DNA of 64,000 bases from Gracilaria gracilis (Eukaryota; Rhodophyta; Florideophyceae; Gracilariales; Gracilariaceae): the NCBI GenBank assembly GCA_030374805.1, contig JARGSG010000031.1, positions 124,001-188,000 of the forward strand. Reading direction: 5' to 3'. The notes under the pieces were generated by a model. It ran no database searches and was not told the origin of the DNA. It was given only the letters and a program-made list of their open reading frames with translations. Numbering within the stretch: position 1 is the stretch's first letter; every line of letters begins with the position of its first letter. This document shows positions 54,078 through 63,987 of the stretch, piece by piece. Position numbers and translations under genes: made by a program.

Positions 54078-55468
54078 ATGGATTCAATGGCCGACTTGCT
54101 GCAGCACCGTACATTACAAGCATTTATGAACGGAAAATCTATTGCTCTTCTTGGATTTGCAGGTAGTGGAAAGTCATGGTTAGTTCCACAGATGCTTATG
54201 TACGCTTTCAAGAGCTTTGGTGGGTACCCTATGGCCACGGCTTGTGCACATACGCACCAGGCTTGCAGAGAAATTGGAGAACGAACTGTCAGTCTGTTTT
54301 TGGAATATACGCTAACTGGGCTGTATCGAAGGAAAAGCTCCTAGAAGAGGTGAAGAAATCGAAATGGAGAATGGAGCAACCCCGTAAAGTAGAAGTACTA
54401 GTAATCGAGGAAGTTTTTCTCTTAACTTCGGAAACCCTGGAGGCCATTGATTCTGTCCTCCGATACCTGGCCTGGAACGATGTTGACTGCGCGTTACCAT
54501 TTGGAGGCCGTCAAGTAGTGTTGGCGGGGGATATGTTTCAATTGGGCCCGGTTGAACAACCTGGTTCTCTTCGATCCGAAATAAAATATGCGCACCTCTC
54601 TCGACCATGATCTCTCACATTTGGTGGCTTCCGTGCAGGAAAAACTTCTGTTTTGTCACACAGTCATCGACAGGTCAGCGACGCAGTTTTCTTTTCCATT
54701 TTTCAACGTGTGCGGCTTGGAAAGGTAACGGAAGACGATATAATGAAAATCAACACCACCAGTGAGGCAGCTACAAAGCCATGTAAGAAACACACTAAAC
54801 TGTTTCTGTATCGCACTCAGGTAGCAGAATATAACAGGAAAGTTCTTGAAAGCTTACCAGGAAGAGCATATGATTGCCACGCCCAGGACATATATGTCTC
54901 AAAAATTTCAGAGGGTTACGGTTCTAAAAAAATGCTTCACCAAAGGCTGAAAAATGCTGCTCCAGATGTCATAACCGTCAAAGTGGGTGCTGCAGTACTC
55001 TTGACAAGAAAATGGCGTTCACTTATACCGGGTACGAGGCTAGTGGTATCAAGAGTTGTCTTCGGACCATTGAACAATGTTAAACATCTAGAAGTAAGAA
55101 TGGAAAATGGGAACAATGAGTACATAATGAGAAGAGAAATATCTCAGATACGAAGTAAAGACACGTCGATTTTGGCATCTCGGGCACAGTTTCCGATCTA
55201 ACTCGCTTACGCCGTTACAATTCACAAGTGTCAGAGTTTGACTTTGCAGAACATTGCAGTCGAATTCTCTTCCAGCAGATGGAAACCATCTGGAATGGTA
55301 TATGTCGCTCTCTCTCGATGTACCTCATTAAGCGCTTTATGGGTCAGTGTATTAACGAAAGAACATATTCAAAGCAGCAAAACTGCTGCAGATTATATGG
55401 AATACATCACCAAACTCAAAGCACATTATCCCAGTCGCGTGATATCGGAGAACAAGGAACCAAATTAG
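54078..55468 (+). pseudogene. PIF1-like helicase relic
   Basis: PIF1 family 5'-3' DNA helicases also drive Helitron elements. Motif I LLGFAGSGKS is at about 54150. The frame then changes near 54290 at a T run (GERTVSLF to FGIYANWAVSKE). Motif II reads VLVIEEVFLL, with Glu in place of the usual Asp; motif III region is FGGRQVVLAGDMFQLGPV. A TGA at 54608, then the RQ-x-D-x-x-F segment and VRLGKVTEDD follow. A TAA at 55199 falls inside the motif V/Va block (QFPI-stop-LAYAVTIHKCQSLTL), which otherwise aligns without a gap, so one residue was replaced. Motif VI is MVYVALSRCTSL. No Rep HUH domain is seen on either side, so a full Helitron is not supported. Confidence 0.85.
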
Positions 55469-55737
55469 TGGTGCCTTGCACAGTTGAAGTTCCAATTTGT
55501 CCATTCAAACTATCTGAAGACCGATTTTTCGGTTGTCACGATTCCAGACTTGTGGCTATGTAACATACACTATCAAGATTGATCACTTCAATTTCGATTT
55601 CTGCCGATCTCTGGCCATGAGACATATATGTCTCAAGATTGGGACTTCTGCCATTTGTTACAGTGATTAGAAGAATAAAAATGAAACAAACCTGAGTTTT
55701 ACACACCTTCGTGCCTTCTTCATTAAATATTAAATAG

Positions 55738-57314
55738 CTAGTACTCTGATATATGATTTCTGTACCATATGAAGGCTGTACTCTTCAATAAGTCTGACAT
55801 AGTTATAGGCATTACATGAAAATGCTTCTTTCGGAGATGGGCGAGGCTCTTTAACCTATACCACTCTGCAAATGGGTATCCCATTTTCTGTATATCATTT
55901 CGGGACATTCCTGTCTCACCTTCTGGTCTTATGTTATCTCTTATGTCTGTTCTCACAATATTATCACACATTTCACAGGCATATCCGATATCCATATTAC
56001 TGTTTTCCAGAGTTGTACCTTCCACCAGATTTTGCCTCATCATGATGGCCGTCCCTAAATGCTCAGAAAACTCGTTTTTCACGAGCACACGGCTGATATG
56101 ATAGAATCTCGTCTCCAGGTAACGGGGTACATGACTATTTGTTCAACGTTACTCCCTCGATAGTTTGTTTCGTCAATTACAGAGATGTTTGTGATCTTCT
56201 CCATTCTTACGACAATTGAGTTTGAAGCTATTTTTTTGCCTAACCGATAGGTGGAAAAAGGATCGACAACACCAAAGCCTACCCTTTTCTCAGTACTATG
56301 TTCATCGCCAATAAATACTGAATTGAGAAACAAACCCTGATTAGTACATCCAGTTTTGCAGTCGAAAACCCTTCTGCATGTCCCAAGTCCCTCATAAGCG
56401 AAACGCTCGAGATCCGTACGAATATCAGTATGATGACTTTCATTCATTAGCATAAAAGACAGTAATGCGATATTTGTCTCTTTCGAATTCCTGCTTGGTT
56501 TCGAAACGTTTGTAGAAATCGTTTGGGATCGAAAGAACTGAAAATGCTTCTCTCCATATCTTAAAAGTTCAAGATGCGGGAACTCGAGCACAACCTCTTG
56601 ACTGCAGAATTGAGTAGGCATGAGAGTTGTATACTTCATGCCGTTGACATTTCCCCCGTTCTTCTTCTTCTTCGTTTCCTCTTGCCTGCGAAATATTGCA
56701 GCAACAATCTTCTCACGGACACGTGCGTTTACGGAGGCAATTGCCTTGGGCTTTTTACTCGAAAAATAAAAACAAATTGTACTTGCATCCAAAAGAAGAG
56801 ATATACAGCTTGCCATAGAGTCCATGAATATACGAAATACGCGTGGATTAGCTTTTCGTTTCTGTACGCCGGCCAGGTGAAATGTTCCAAGTGGTACTCC
56901 TCTTCGTCCAAGGGACATGTAAGGTCGGGACATATATGTCTCAGTTGAATCTAATCGTGGTATTGGCAGAGGTACAACTTCTTCATTTCTCGCTTTTGTA
57001 TTATGCAGTACCTCCTTCTCATTTTGAACTTCGTTCGGAATAGATGGCTTCACTAAAATTCGTGACGCTTCTCGATTCAATTGTAATGCGTTGGAGCAAG
57101 GGTATTCTCCACTTATATAATTATGGGATCGAATTTGAACCTTTACTCCGTCGTCTTGCAAAGCTATGAAATCTTGAGAAGCACCTGAAGCAGTACTATT
57201 AGCCACGCTTCCTGCACTTCGAAGTTCTGGACCTTTTAGACAAAAAGTCTTGCACTCAGGACCCGAAACTGTGGGGCTTTGTTTTGCACACTTAACATAT
57301 ATTGCGAAAGCCAT
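55738..57314 (-). CDS. Unrecognised ~520-codon gene facing the PIF1-like relic
   Basis: 57314-56079 is a 411-codon frame: Cys-containing start (VKCAKQSPTV...CKTFC), a basic middle (RRQEETKKKKNGG), then a globular part with ERFAYEGLGTCRRVFDCKTGC. At 56088 the frame shifts by one and continues for 116 codons with YACEMCDNIVRTDIRDNI and AEWYRLKSLAHLRKKHF. The paired cysteines suggest zinc binding. No enzyme motif is recognised. It converges on the PIF1-like relic (55468) with 270 bp between, which suggests a shared element. Confidence 0.45.
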
Positions 57315-57940
57315 AGATCAAACAGAATCTTTTTCATTTGTAAACGACTCTAAAAAGCTCGCAACACTGATCAGAGTTTCCAACCCGGTAGAAAGAGTTT
57401 TTGGAACACAACCAAGATGTTCGAATGTACCCGACGCAACAAACTGCACACATTGTTGCAACACTGGCTGCGCCATGTTGTGAAATAGTTTAGCAAAACG
57501 ATATGGGGCAAAACAAGATGAGGAAGACCAAGCTAAAAAGTTTGAAAACCCGCACCTAGTTCTCGAGCTCCTCGAACACTGACGCCATCAAGAACGAAAG
57601 CAAAAGCAGCTGTTCCCACATTTTTTTGCTCAAGAAGATGAAAAGTATGTGCCATTTGATACATGTAACCGCATAAAAGAACAAAGAGAGTCTTACATTA
57701 TATGGACGTTACGAAAGAGTAAAACCATGGGTGCAATCATAATCAATATATAAACTGGTGCTGCTGTACTACTTCTAATGAATAGTTTTAGATCTGCTCG
57801 TGTTAGAAGAAGATGTACTTTTGAGTGTAATAACTATTAGTCTAAATGCACGATTTCAAACTTCGTTTTAAAGTAGTGTAGGGTTTTTATTTGGCACCAA
57901 TAAAAAAACCGGAAAGCAGAGGTCTCTGAATGAGTTTTAT
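57315..57940. other. AT-rich gap without a supported gene
   Basis: Only short frames of no clear coding character. It may be the upstream flank of the reverse gene at 57314. Confidence 0.45.
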
Positions 57941-57946
57941 TGGTTC

Positions 57947-58110
57947 AGAAAGGCCGCCAAAATACTCTTACTGGAGAGAAGGGGCCGCATGCGGCCCTAA
58001 GGCCGCAGAAGCTTTACGATTGGCCGAGAGAAGCCGCATGTTGCCGTTTAGGACCTCAAAAGCACAATGATTGGACAGAAGGTTGCGTGCAGTACTTATC
58101 ATACAACACT
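57947..58110. repeat. Degenerate ~51-bp tandem repeat with a perfect palindrome
   Basis: Three to four imperfect units follow each other. Each has AGAAG then GCCGCAT or a variant, a middle AGG-CC part, AAGC, then ATTGG and an AGAG/ACAG end. The first full unit contains the 16-bp palindrome GGGCCGCATGCGGCCC at 57982-57997. Unit lengths are about 50-52 bp. Confidence 0.55.
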
Positions 58111-58690
58111 GAAGCGTTATTTTGGTTTTTATTTTAAAAAAGATTATGGATTTGAAGTATAAGCAATAGCAAATCAATTTTTTCTCCATAAAAGAGTGTT
58201 AAAGTTCATTTTCATCTACAAAATGTTGGTTGCTGTGGCTTAGAAATTTAAAGTCAAAAACAGATTGTCATTAATATGTAATACAAGTATTCACGTCAAA
58301 AAGTATAGTTCTACAAAATATTTGGTTATTATTGACGATACATATGCAAGAAGTTTTTTGCTAAAGGTTTTTGTATTTTGGACTACGTGTAAATAAAGTG
58401 TAGCGGTCACGGTGAAGACTCAGTTTTGGAACTGGGGTTTTTGGCCAATAAAATCTTTGCATCTTTCCATCATGTTTTCATTTTGCTGTCCAGGTTTCTC
58501 TACGAAGTTCATAAGCTTCTATTACTTTTGCGCCTTTGCGGCCTCTCCATGACCAATCAGATCATTTCTGCGGCCTCTGCAGTTTCCAGGGTTCCTTCAC
58601 GTCGCATGTGTCCATTCAACCCAGAATTCCGGGGTATTTCCTTTTTCAAGGGCACCCAGGATTCTGTCCTGCCGGCGGCCAAAATCCCGC
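58111..58690. other. AT-rich DNA without a supported gene
   Basis: Positions 58111-58400 are strongly AT-rich with no coding frame. From 58426 a forward frame of 163 codons exists but shows no domain and runs through the hairpin at 58694, so I do not call it. Confidence 0.4.
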
Positions 58691-58693
58691 CAT

Positions 58694-58722
58694 TGTGGGA
58701 TCGCCCCAAGGGCGATCCCACA
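58694..58722. repeat. Perfect 13-bp hairpin
   Basis: TGTGGGATCGCCC and GGGCGATCCCACA are exact reverse complements around CAA. A 13-bp stem with a 3-nt loop is unlikely by chance and would fold strongly in RNA or extruded DNA. No gene end is evident beside it. Confidence 0.8.
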
Positions 58723-59004
58723 CTCCGGACACATTTCCGTAACTCCCAACTCTGTCGAGACGGCCATGGTCTCCGGCTCCCACGATTGTTCTTGCCGTCG
58801 CTTGGTCAAGTCATCGTCGCCTTTTTTCTTATTGTTTGTCTTCTTTTGCGTGCCGACCCACGCCACAAATTTACGAATCCCTTAAATCCCCTAAATCGTT
58901 CGAATCGTCTAGCTTGATCATCTCGCATACAAAGGCATGAATAATAGCTTCCAAAGAAGCTCGCGGTGCTATCGCCAAAGTAGAATCCTAAACGCACAAG
59001 AAAT

Positions 59005-59157
59005 ATGGACGAGCACTGTGCCGTGTGCTCGGCAAAAAAACGCGAACGCCTTTACTCGCAAGCTTGCCCGGTTCTTCATCAAACTAATGGATTCAAACAA
59101 CATGATCCTGTTACGAGCTCAAACGCACCATCCAACAGCAAACCGCAGTGGCCATGA
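59005..59157 (+). CDS. Short Cys/His-containing ORF, 50 aa
   Basis: Starts MDEHCAVCSAKKRERLYSQA, then CPVLHQTNGF, giving a C-x2-C then C-x3-H spacing that could bind zinc. After its TGA the same frame stays open for 20 further codons including KCFACL. It may be a small zinc-binding protein or an exon. Weakly supported. Confidence 0.2.
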   Translation: MDEHCAVCSAKKRERLYSQACPVLHQTNGFKQHDPVTSSNAPSNSKPQWP

Positions 59158-60135
59158 ACAACACCTCACCGGCCTACCTTCTCGAAATGTTTTGCATGCC
59201 TAAACATCCCAAATAGATAAAGCACCGTCATCACGTGATAATTGTGATGATCATGACTGGATGGAGGATGAAGATGTCATCAACAGTAATAACAAGAACG
59301 ATAAACCGAGTATTAAAGGTCGAATAACACGTTGTACCACATAATGCAGTGCCCATGATTGGCAATATTTACGAGTATTCCTCACGTTTTGCAGCAGTTA
59401 AGACCTAAACAGGGACGATCCTCTGAACACCAACGGAGAACGGAAAAGATTTGGCCACTTATCTTTGGTTAGGTCCTCATGCTGCGCTGAACCTGCATCA
59501 CTAAAAATGGTGCATCGAGGTATCAAAAAGACACTTTGGTGCACTGTGTAATCATTTTTGGTTCGGCGCAACCTTGTTCTACCTTGCGATGTGCGGATGC
59601 CGCCCAATGCCTCTCGACTCTATTTTCCTCGCGTGTATCAAAACATGAGTCGAGTACCTCGCAGATATACCCTGGAGTCATTACTGCTCGAAAGAATAGT
59701 ACGAACGCAATGTCCGCAACGCAGCATCTTACTGTGGCTATCAATCTATTCGTCACGCTTTCGTCCGCCACCGTTTTGCTCACCTATAGAGTGGTGAAAT
59801 ATGCTGGTAAAGCATCATATTTCGTCAACTGTTTCCTTCCAACACAATCGGAGAAGTGAGCGGTTTGCTTATGAGTATTTTGCTGCTTAACACCTACCTC
59901 CGCTGCTTTCTTGGTGGCGAGCCAGAGTGAACTCCCCCGGCAGTGATCAAAGTATCACATCACTTCGATAGAGCATCTGCAACAATGAACTCCAAATTTC
60001 GAATCTTGTTGCCAGATGGACCAGACTAGTCAATTTCCGTTCTGACTCTATTGAAGTCTCGCCTCTCATCCATACGCGTTTTCTTTCATCTTCAAGAAGC
60101 ATGAAGCGGGTTGACAAATAGTCATCCTTCCATGA

Positions 60136-60693
60136 ATAGGTTTGCATGTTTGTTACCTTGCTGGTTCTAGCCGTGATTGCAAATTCTTCCTGGACAACGA
60201 AGCCTCCTCCGGGAGCAGTTACCAGAACACAAGTTCAAGTCCGGCCTGCTTTCCGGCAAATGCTCTAGTTTTGCTTGAAAATGGGAATGAGAAGAAAATG
60301 AAACAGTAGCTGGTTGGAGATCAAGTAAGAGTCGGTGCACACGAAGTCTCTGAGGTTTTTATTTCCACTCACAGGCGCAACGATGGACATTTCAAGTTTG
60401 TCCGAATTGAATGTCAGAGCTGCAAGACTGCCTTGCTGCTCTCATTGGATCACGTGCTTTCAGTGAACGGCATAATGCAACCGGCGCATGTAGTGCGTGT
60501 TGGTGATTTCATTTTCATGGCTTCCGAACAAGTTTCAAAGGATACTCATGTCTCACATGTTCACAAAAAAGGGTTCTTTAACCCCCAAACAATAGACGGG
60601 AGAATCATCGTGAATGATATTCAGGTGAAGACATATACGACAGCGATAGATAAACATGTAACCCATGCTCTCTTGACTCCCTTCAGATTCTGA
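60136..60693 (+). pseudogene. Hint (Hedgehog/intein-type) domain relic
   Basis: Hint domains self-splice or cleave proteins. The domain starts with Cys at 60247 (A-C-FPANALVLLENG), continues M-K-Q, an in-frame TAG at 60307-60309, then LVGDQVRVG, EVFISTHRR, LLLSLDHVLSVNG (the motif with the catalytic His), MQPAHVVRVGDF, KKGFFNPQT and HALLTPFR. This covers the whole ~145-residue Hint fold, and the stop replaces a single residue. The preceding frame from 60136 is Cys- and Ser-rich (CYLAGSSRDCKFF), as expected for an extracellular part. The frame stops right after the Hint end. Apart from one nonsense codon the domain is intact. Confidence 0.8.
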
Positions 60694-60697
60694 TTTC

Positions 60698-61054
60698 ATG
60701 CCTCCAAACAGTTACTGCCTTGAAAGTCATGAACTGATGCATGGGTTGTTGATCAGTGGGCAGGTCGAGACTGGAGAACACAAGAGATGTCTGGAACTCA
60801 GCAAGCAGAAGAACAGAGTGCCGACCGTAACTTCACCCAACCCTTCGAGGGTAGCTTCCCTTGTAGATCGCTTTGTCAAAGTGATGAAGAATTTTGGAAA
60901 TCTCATGATGTGTACCTTCGTTTGTGGCCGCAAAAAGGGCTTTGTGGTTATTATACTATGTCAAACAACCACTGCCGAGGTTCATTCAACTCCTTCAACG
61001 CAATCCATGTTCGGCTTCTCTGCCATTCAATATATCCTTAACATCAGGGCTTAA
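60698..61054 (+). CDS. Hypothetical ORF after the Hint domain
   Basis: A 118-codon frame beginning just after the Hint stop, in another frame. It contains LSKQKNRVPTVTSPNPSRVASLVDRF and a hydrophobic Cys-containing stretch. No domain. It could be a downstream exon of the Hint gene or chance. Confidence 0.2.
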   Translation: MPPNSYCLESHELMHGLLISGQVETGEHKRCLELSKQKNRVPTVTSPNPSRVASLVDRFVKVMKNFGNLMMCTFVCGRKKGFVVIILCQTTTAEVHSTPSTQSMFGFSAIQYILNIRA

Positions 61055-61069
61055 AAACTGAATCCTTTC

Positions 61070-61595
61070 CCCAATTCAGCCTCCTTCAACAGAGCTCGCT
61101 CTCCGTTTTGCAGAGCGAATGTGTCAAAACATTTGAGTTACAGCTATAATACGGTTCTTCATGAACTTTGGACTTGTAGGTGTTGAACACTACTTACCTC
61201 AGATGGTCTCGCTACAGGTACTGGGAGACTTCGTTTTGGGCGACTATCGTACAACTTGGATATCAAGGGTTTTCACAATGCGTCCGTTCTACAAAACAGA
61301 GCTTAGACGTTCGCAATCATTGTTTCAAGTTCCGGTGGGCCAACGCAGGAAAGTGCACAAATCGCATCCGACCTCATGCACGTTTCGCTTGGACGAGGAG
61401 CGGTCTTTCTGTCTTCAGACTGCAAGGCAAGTTAACAAACAATGTGGGCACAGATGGAGTGCAATGTGTATCGCTTGCGCTCCATATGCGTTCAATCAGG
61501 GTGCTAATCTGTAGTGCAATTTAGCGCACTCCCTCTGGGTGCATAGTATAGTTGGTATTTAGTGTGCACATGGGTGCACCTCAGAGATGCCCAAG
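61070..61595. other. Left flank of Ty3-like element 2, no supported gene
   Basis: Two overlapping forward frames (61161-61524) show no domain. Words such as GTGCAC recur at 61560-61580. The five bases CCAAG at 61591-61595 would be the left target duplication of the element. Confidence 0.35.
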
Positions 61596-61929
61596 TGTAG
61601 GGGTGTGACAGTTGTCGTGCCACCTCTATGGGCACCCTTTGTAGGTAGACTGTTTATTATTTTTCGACACGTGGCAGCTGCCCTCGGAGGTGTAATTAGT
61701 CACCTCCCGACGGGCAGAGCTCATTGTGGTAAACATCAAGCACCCTCTAGCCGATTCTTCATCGTCTAGTTTCCCACAGGGTTGTTCTGCCGTCACTACC
61801 GGAGCTGCGCGCCTATCTCGCAACCCGTTGTTAGCGTCCGCTGCACACTCCTTCGTCCCCGCTTGGGTGCTGGGCATATTGATTCCAAAGTTAGGCATAG
61901 TACACAGCTCACGCTGTCGTTGTACTACA
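61596..61929 (+). repeat. 5' LTR of element 2
   Basis: 334 bp, starting TGTAG and ending CTACA, exact inverted 5-bp termini. Two bases (AC) separate it from the putative primer binding site. It carries a CACGTGGCAG word near 61670, typical of promoters. Without the 3' LTR the ends rest on the termini and the primer site only. Confidence 0.65.
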
Positions 61930-61931
61930 AC

Positions 61932-61947
61932 TGGTCTCCCGACCTAG
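61932..61947 (+). promoter_or_regulatory. Putative tRNA primer binding site
   Basis: TGGTCTCCCGACCTAG starts with TGG, the complement of the tRNA CCA end, two bases after the LTR end. The matching tRNA would end in GGTCGGGAGACCA. The tRNA identity cannot be decided here. Confidence 0.5.
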
Positions 61948-62123
61948 AATAACCCTCTTGGGTCTTTCTTGGTTTATTCGACCCCCTATGGGATTCGCTT
62001 TGTCACCCTCGAATCATTTATTCCCTCTCGGGCCTCTTTGTTTCGTCTCGGGTTACTTGGTTTCGCTGCTTCGTCGCTTTCCCTACCTAGGGTTTTCTCG
62101 AACTTGCCCGTTTTGGGATCATC

Positions 62124-62597
62124 TTGCCGCAAGCCGGACGAAAATTCCTTTCCTCCTACCGTTATGACCACCCCACCGGGATCCTCTCATGGACACGCTG
62201 GTCCCGTTCCACCCCATGGGATGACGGCACTGAAAGAGTGCCGCCCGCTCCCTGCTCAGGGGCCCTGAGCACCCGAAGTACCCATCGAGGGATTCTACCA
62301 CTTGTGGACGACCCGGAGCGCATACTCCTCCAGCCCACCCCGGCCGAATTTTGCAACCGTCTCGAGGCCATGCGTCAGCCGGCCTTGCCTGAGGCAGCTA
62401 CGCAGACGCCGACCCCCATGGTGATGGCGCCCGAAACCCTCATTGGTCTACCTCTCGGCCTTGCTGCAAATGGCTTCCGCCCGAATACCGGAACGCGCTG
62501 GCGCATGTTCGCGAAGCGAATTACCACCCACGTGTTGGCGAGGGGTACTACAAGCTTCACCAGGGACCGCCGCAGCGCCAAAACCCTCCCGGGCTAA
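62124..62597 (+). pseudogene. gag: Reduced Gag-region ORF of element 2
   Basis: A 157-codon Pro/Arg/Thr-rich frame that includes LVDDPERILLQPTPAEFCNRLE. An overlapping frame starts MTTPPGSSHG at 62164. There is no capsid-like domain and no zinc knuckle, in contrast to element 1, so most of gag is deleted or this is a minimal non-autonomous form. The true start is uncertain. Confidence 0.45.
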
Positions 62598-62796
62598 CAC
62601 CCACGGTTCAGGCGGCACCGCGAGACAGGAGTCCGCAACCGTGACCAAACCCCGTAGGACGCGTTCCTGCAGCTTCGCGAAGTCCTCATCAGGCCAATCA
62701 AATCCTCTCTTTTGAGAATAGTCCTAGCAAAGACAACGCGAACGCGGAGGGAAACGACACGAAGGAAGCGTAGGGGCCACGCCTTCATCTAGAGGT

Positions 62797-63987
62797 TTGA
62801 GCCTCACCTCTCGGGTCGAATCAGATTCCAACCCACCAAGAGATTCTAAAAAACCCCACCACGATAGTCCCTGCGGGTCTGGTAATAATCACGCTCCCGA
62901 CATGGGCGCCATTTTTATAATGGCCCGCGAGAACTATAAAGTCCACATGGAAGCAGGACTCACGAAGCGCACGACCAAAACCCTCCTGGGGATTCTGGAC
63001 ACTGGTGCTGGCCCGAACATTATACACGCGAAGCATCTTCCATCGTGGTACGAAAGGTTTCTAAATCGCGAACGGACCCCCAGGGTGTTCATCGCTTCGA
63101 AAGAACCCATGAACATCCTGGGGACGATTGTACTTCCTACCCGATTGGGAAACTTGGCACAGCGCGTACCGTTCTTGGTCGCCACTAATCTGGCAGCTGA
63201 CGGCCTATTGAGAACTTCCTTTATCGACCGCCACGTTCGTGCGAATTACCCACGGGAGCGCAAGGTGGCCTTCTATGGGGCGCCACCTGTCGCCATCGTC
63301 AGTGCTTCTCAAGGACCCCTTGGGGAGAAGAAGATCATTTATCAAATGCCTCGGAACACCGTGTACAACAAGGTCCGCCTCGCTCAACCGCTTTCCATTC
63401 CCCCCATGACCCAACGGGTAGTGCTAGTTACTTGTGAGACCCCAGGTTTGGTTTTCCTACAGAACCATCCGAAAACGGTCTCACGAGATCTATCTCTCAT
63501 CGCCAATGGTGTCATGAACATCGTCCCCAACCGTCCCTTTCGGATTCTCGGCAGCAACTTCTCCCATCGGGAAGTCCGGATGCCCAAGAATATGGTCATC
63601 GGCCTCGCTTTACCAGCCCCTCGCTTGCTAACAGGAATTGAAGACGGCCCCAGAGGGTCTCGTCTTAAAGAAGGGGAGAGTACACCCATCGAGGGGACTG
63701 AACCGGAACGGTTGGTTAAGGAGAATAGCCCACAGAGAGAAGAAGACTGGCGCGAGCTGATCCAAATTGGCGAAGAATTCTCTTCCCATAAGCATCAAAT
63801 TATCGACCTTCTACAGGACTTTGAAGAGATGTGGTCTGGCCCACTCGGTCGCATTGACGTGGCCTTACACAGGATTCAACTTGAACCGGGGTCAAAACCG
63901 GTGTGCCCAGCCCCCTACAGGACGGATCACAAGGCCAGAAAAATGGAAGGCCTCGAAATCGACGTACGTTGGACTCGGGCGTCATAG
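62797..63987 (+). CDS. pol: Protease and N-terminal reverse transcriptase of element 2
   Basis: The retropepsin core reads LLGILDTGAGPNIIH near residue 70, with the canonical DTG. Next come a strand with MNILGTIVLPTRLG and the protease C-terminal part, then a linker with GLALPAPRLL. The RT entry region follows: FEEMWSGPLGRIDVALHRI, then P-G-S-KPV and APYRTDHKARKME. The frame breaks near 63965; one base away the text continues LDSGVIEPSK, the Ty3/gypsy block before RT motif 1, up to the window end. One frameshift is visible, so pol is broken or the junction is a programmed or assembly artefact. Confidence 0.85.
   Translation: MSLTSRVESDSNPPRDSKKPHHDSPCGSGNNHAPDMGAIFIMARENYKVHMEAGLTKRTTKTLLGILDTGAGPNIIHAKHLPSWYERFLNRERTPRVFIASKEPMNILGTIVLPTRLGNLAQRVPFLVATNLAADGLLRTSFIDRHVRANYPRERKVAFYGAPPVAIVSASQGPLGEKKIIYQMPRNTVYNKVRLAQPLSIPPMTQRVVLVTCETPGLVFLQNHPKTVSRDLSLIANGVMNIVPNRPFRILGSNFSHREVRMPKNMVIGLALPAPRLLTGIEDGPRGSRLKEGESTPIEGTEPERLVKENSPQREEDWRELIQIGEEFSSHKHQIIDLLQDFEEMWSGPLGRIDVALHRIQLEPGSKPVCPAPYRTDHKARKMEGLEIDVRWTRAS

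Noticed and set aside
48066..55201. Nuclear code reassignment to explain in-frame stops
   Set aside because: All three stop codons occur inside frames, and the residues they replace differ (Trp, probable Gln, Tyr). A single reassignment cannot explain this.
54078..55468. Complete Helitron
   Set aside because: PIF1-like motifs are present but no HUH Rep domain and no 5'-TC/3'-CTRR ends with a hairpin were found.
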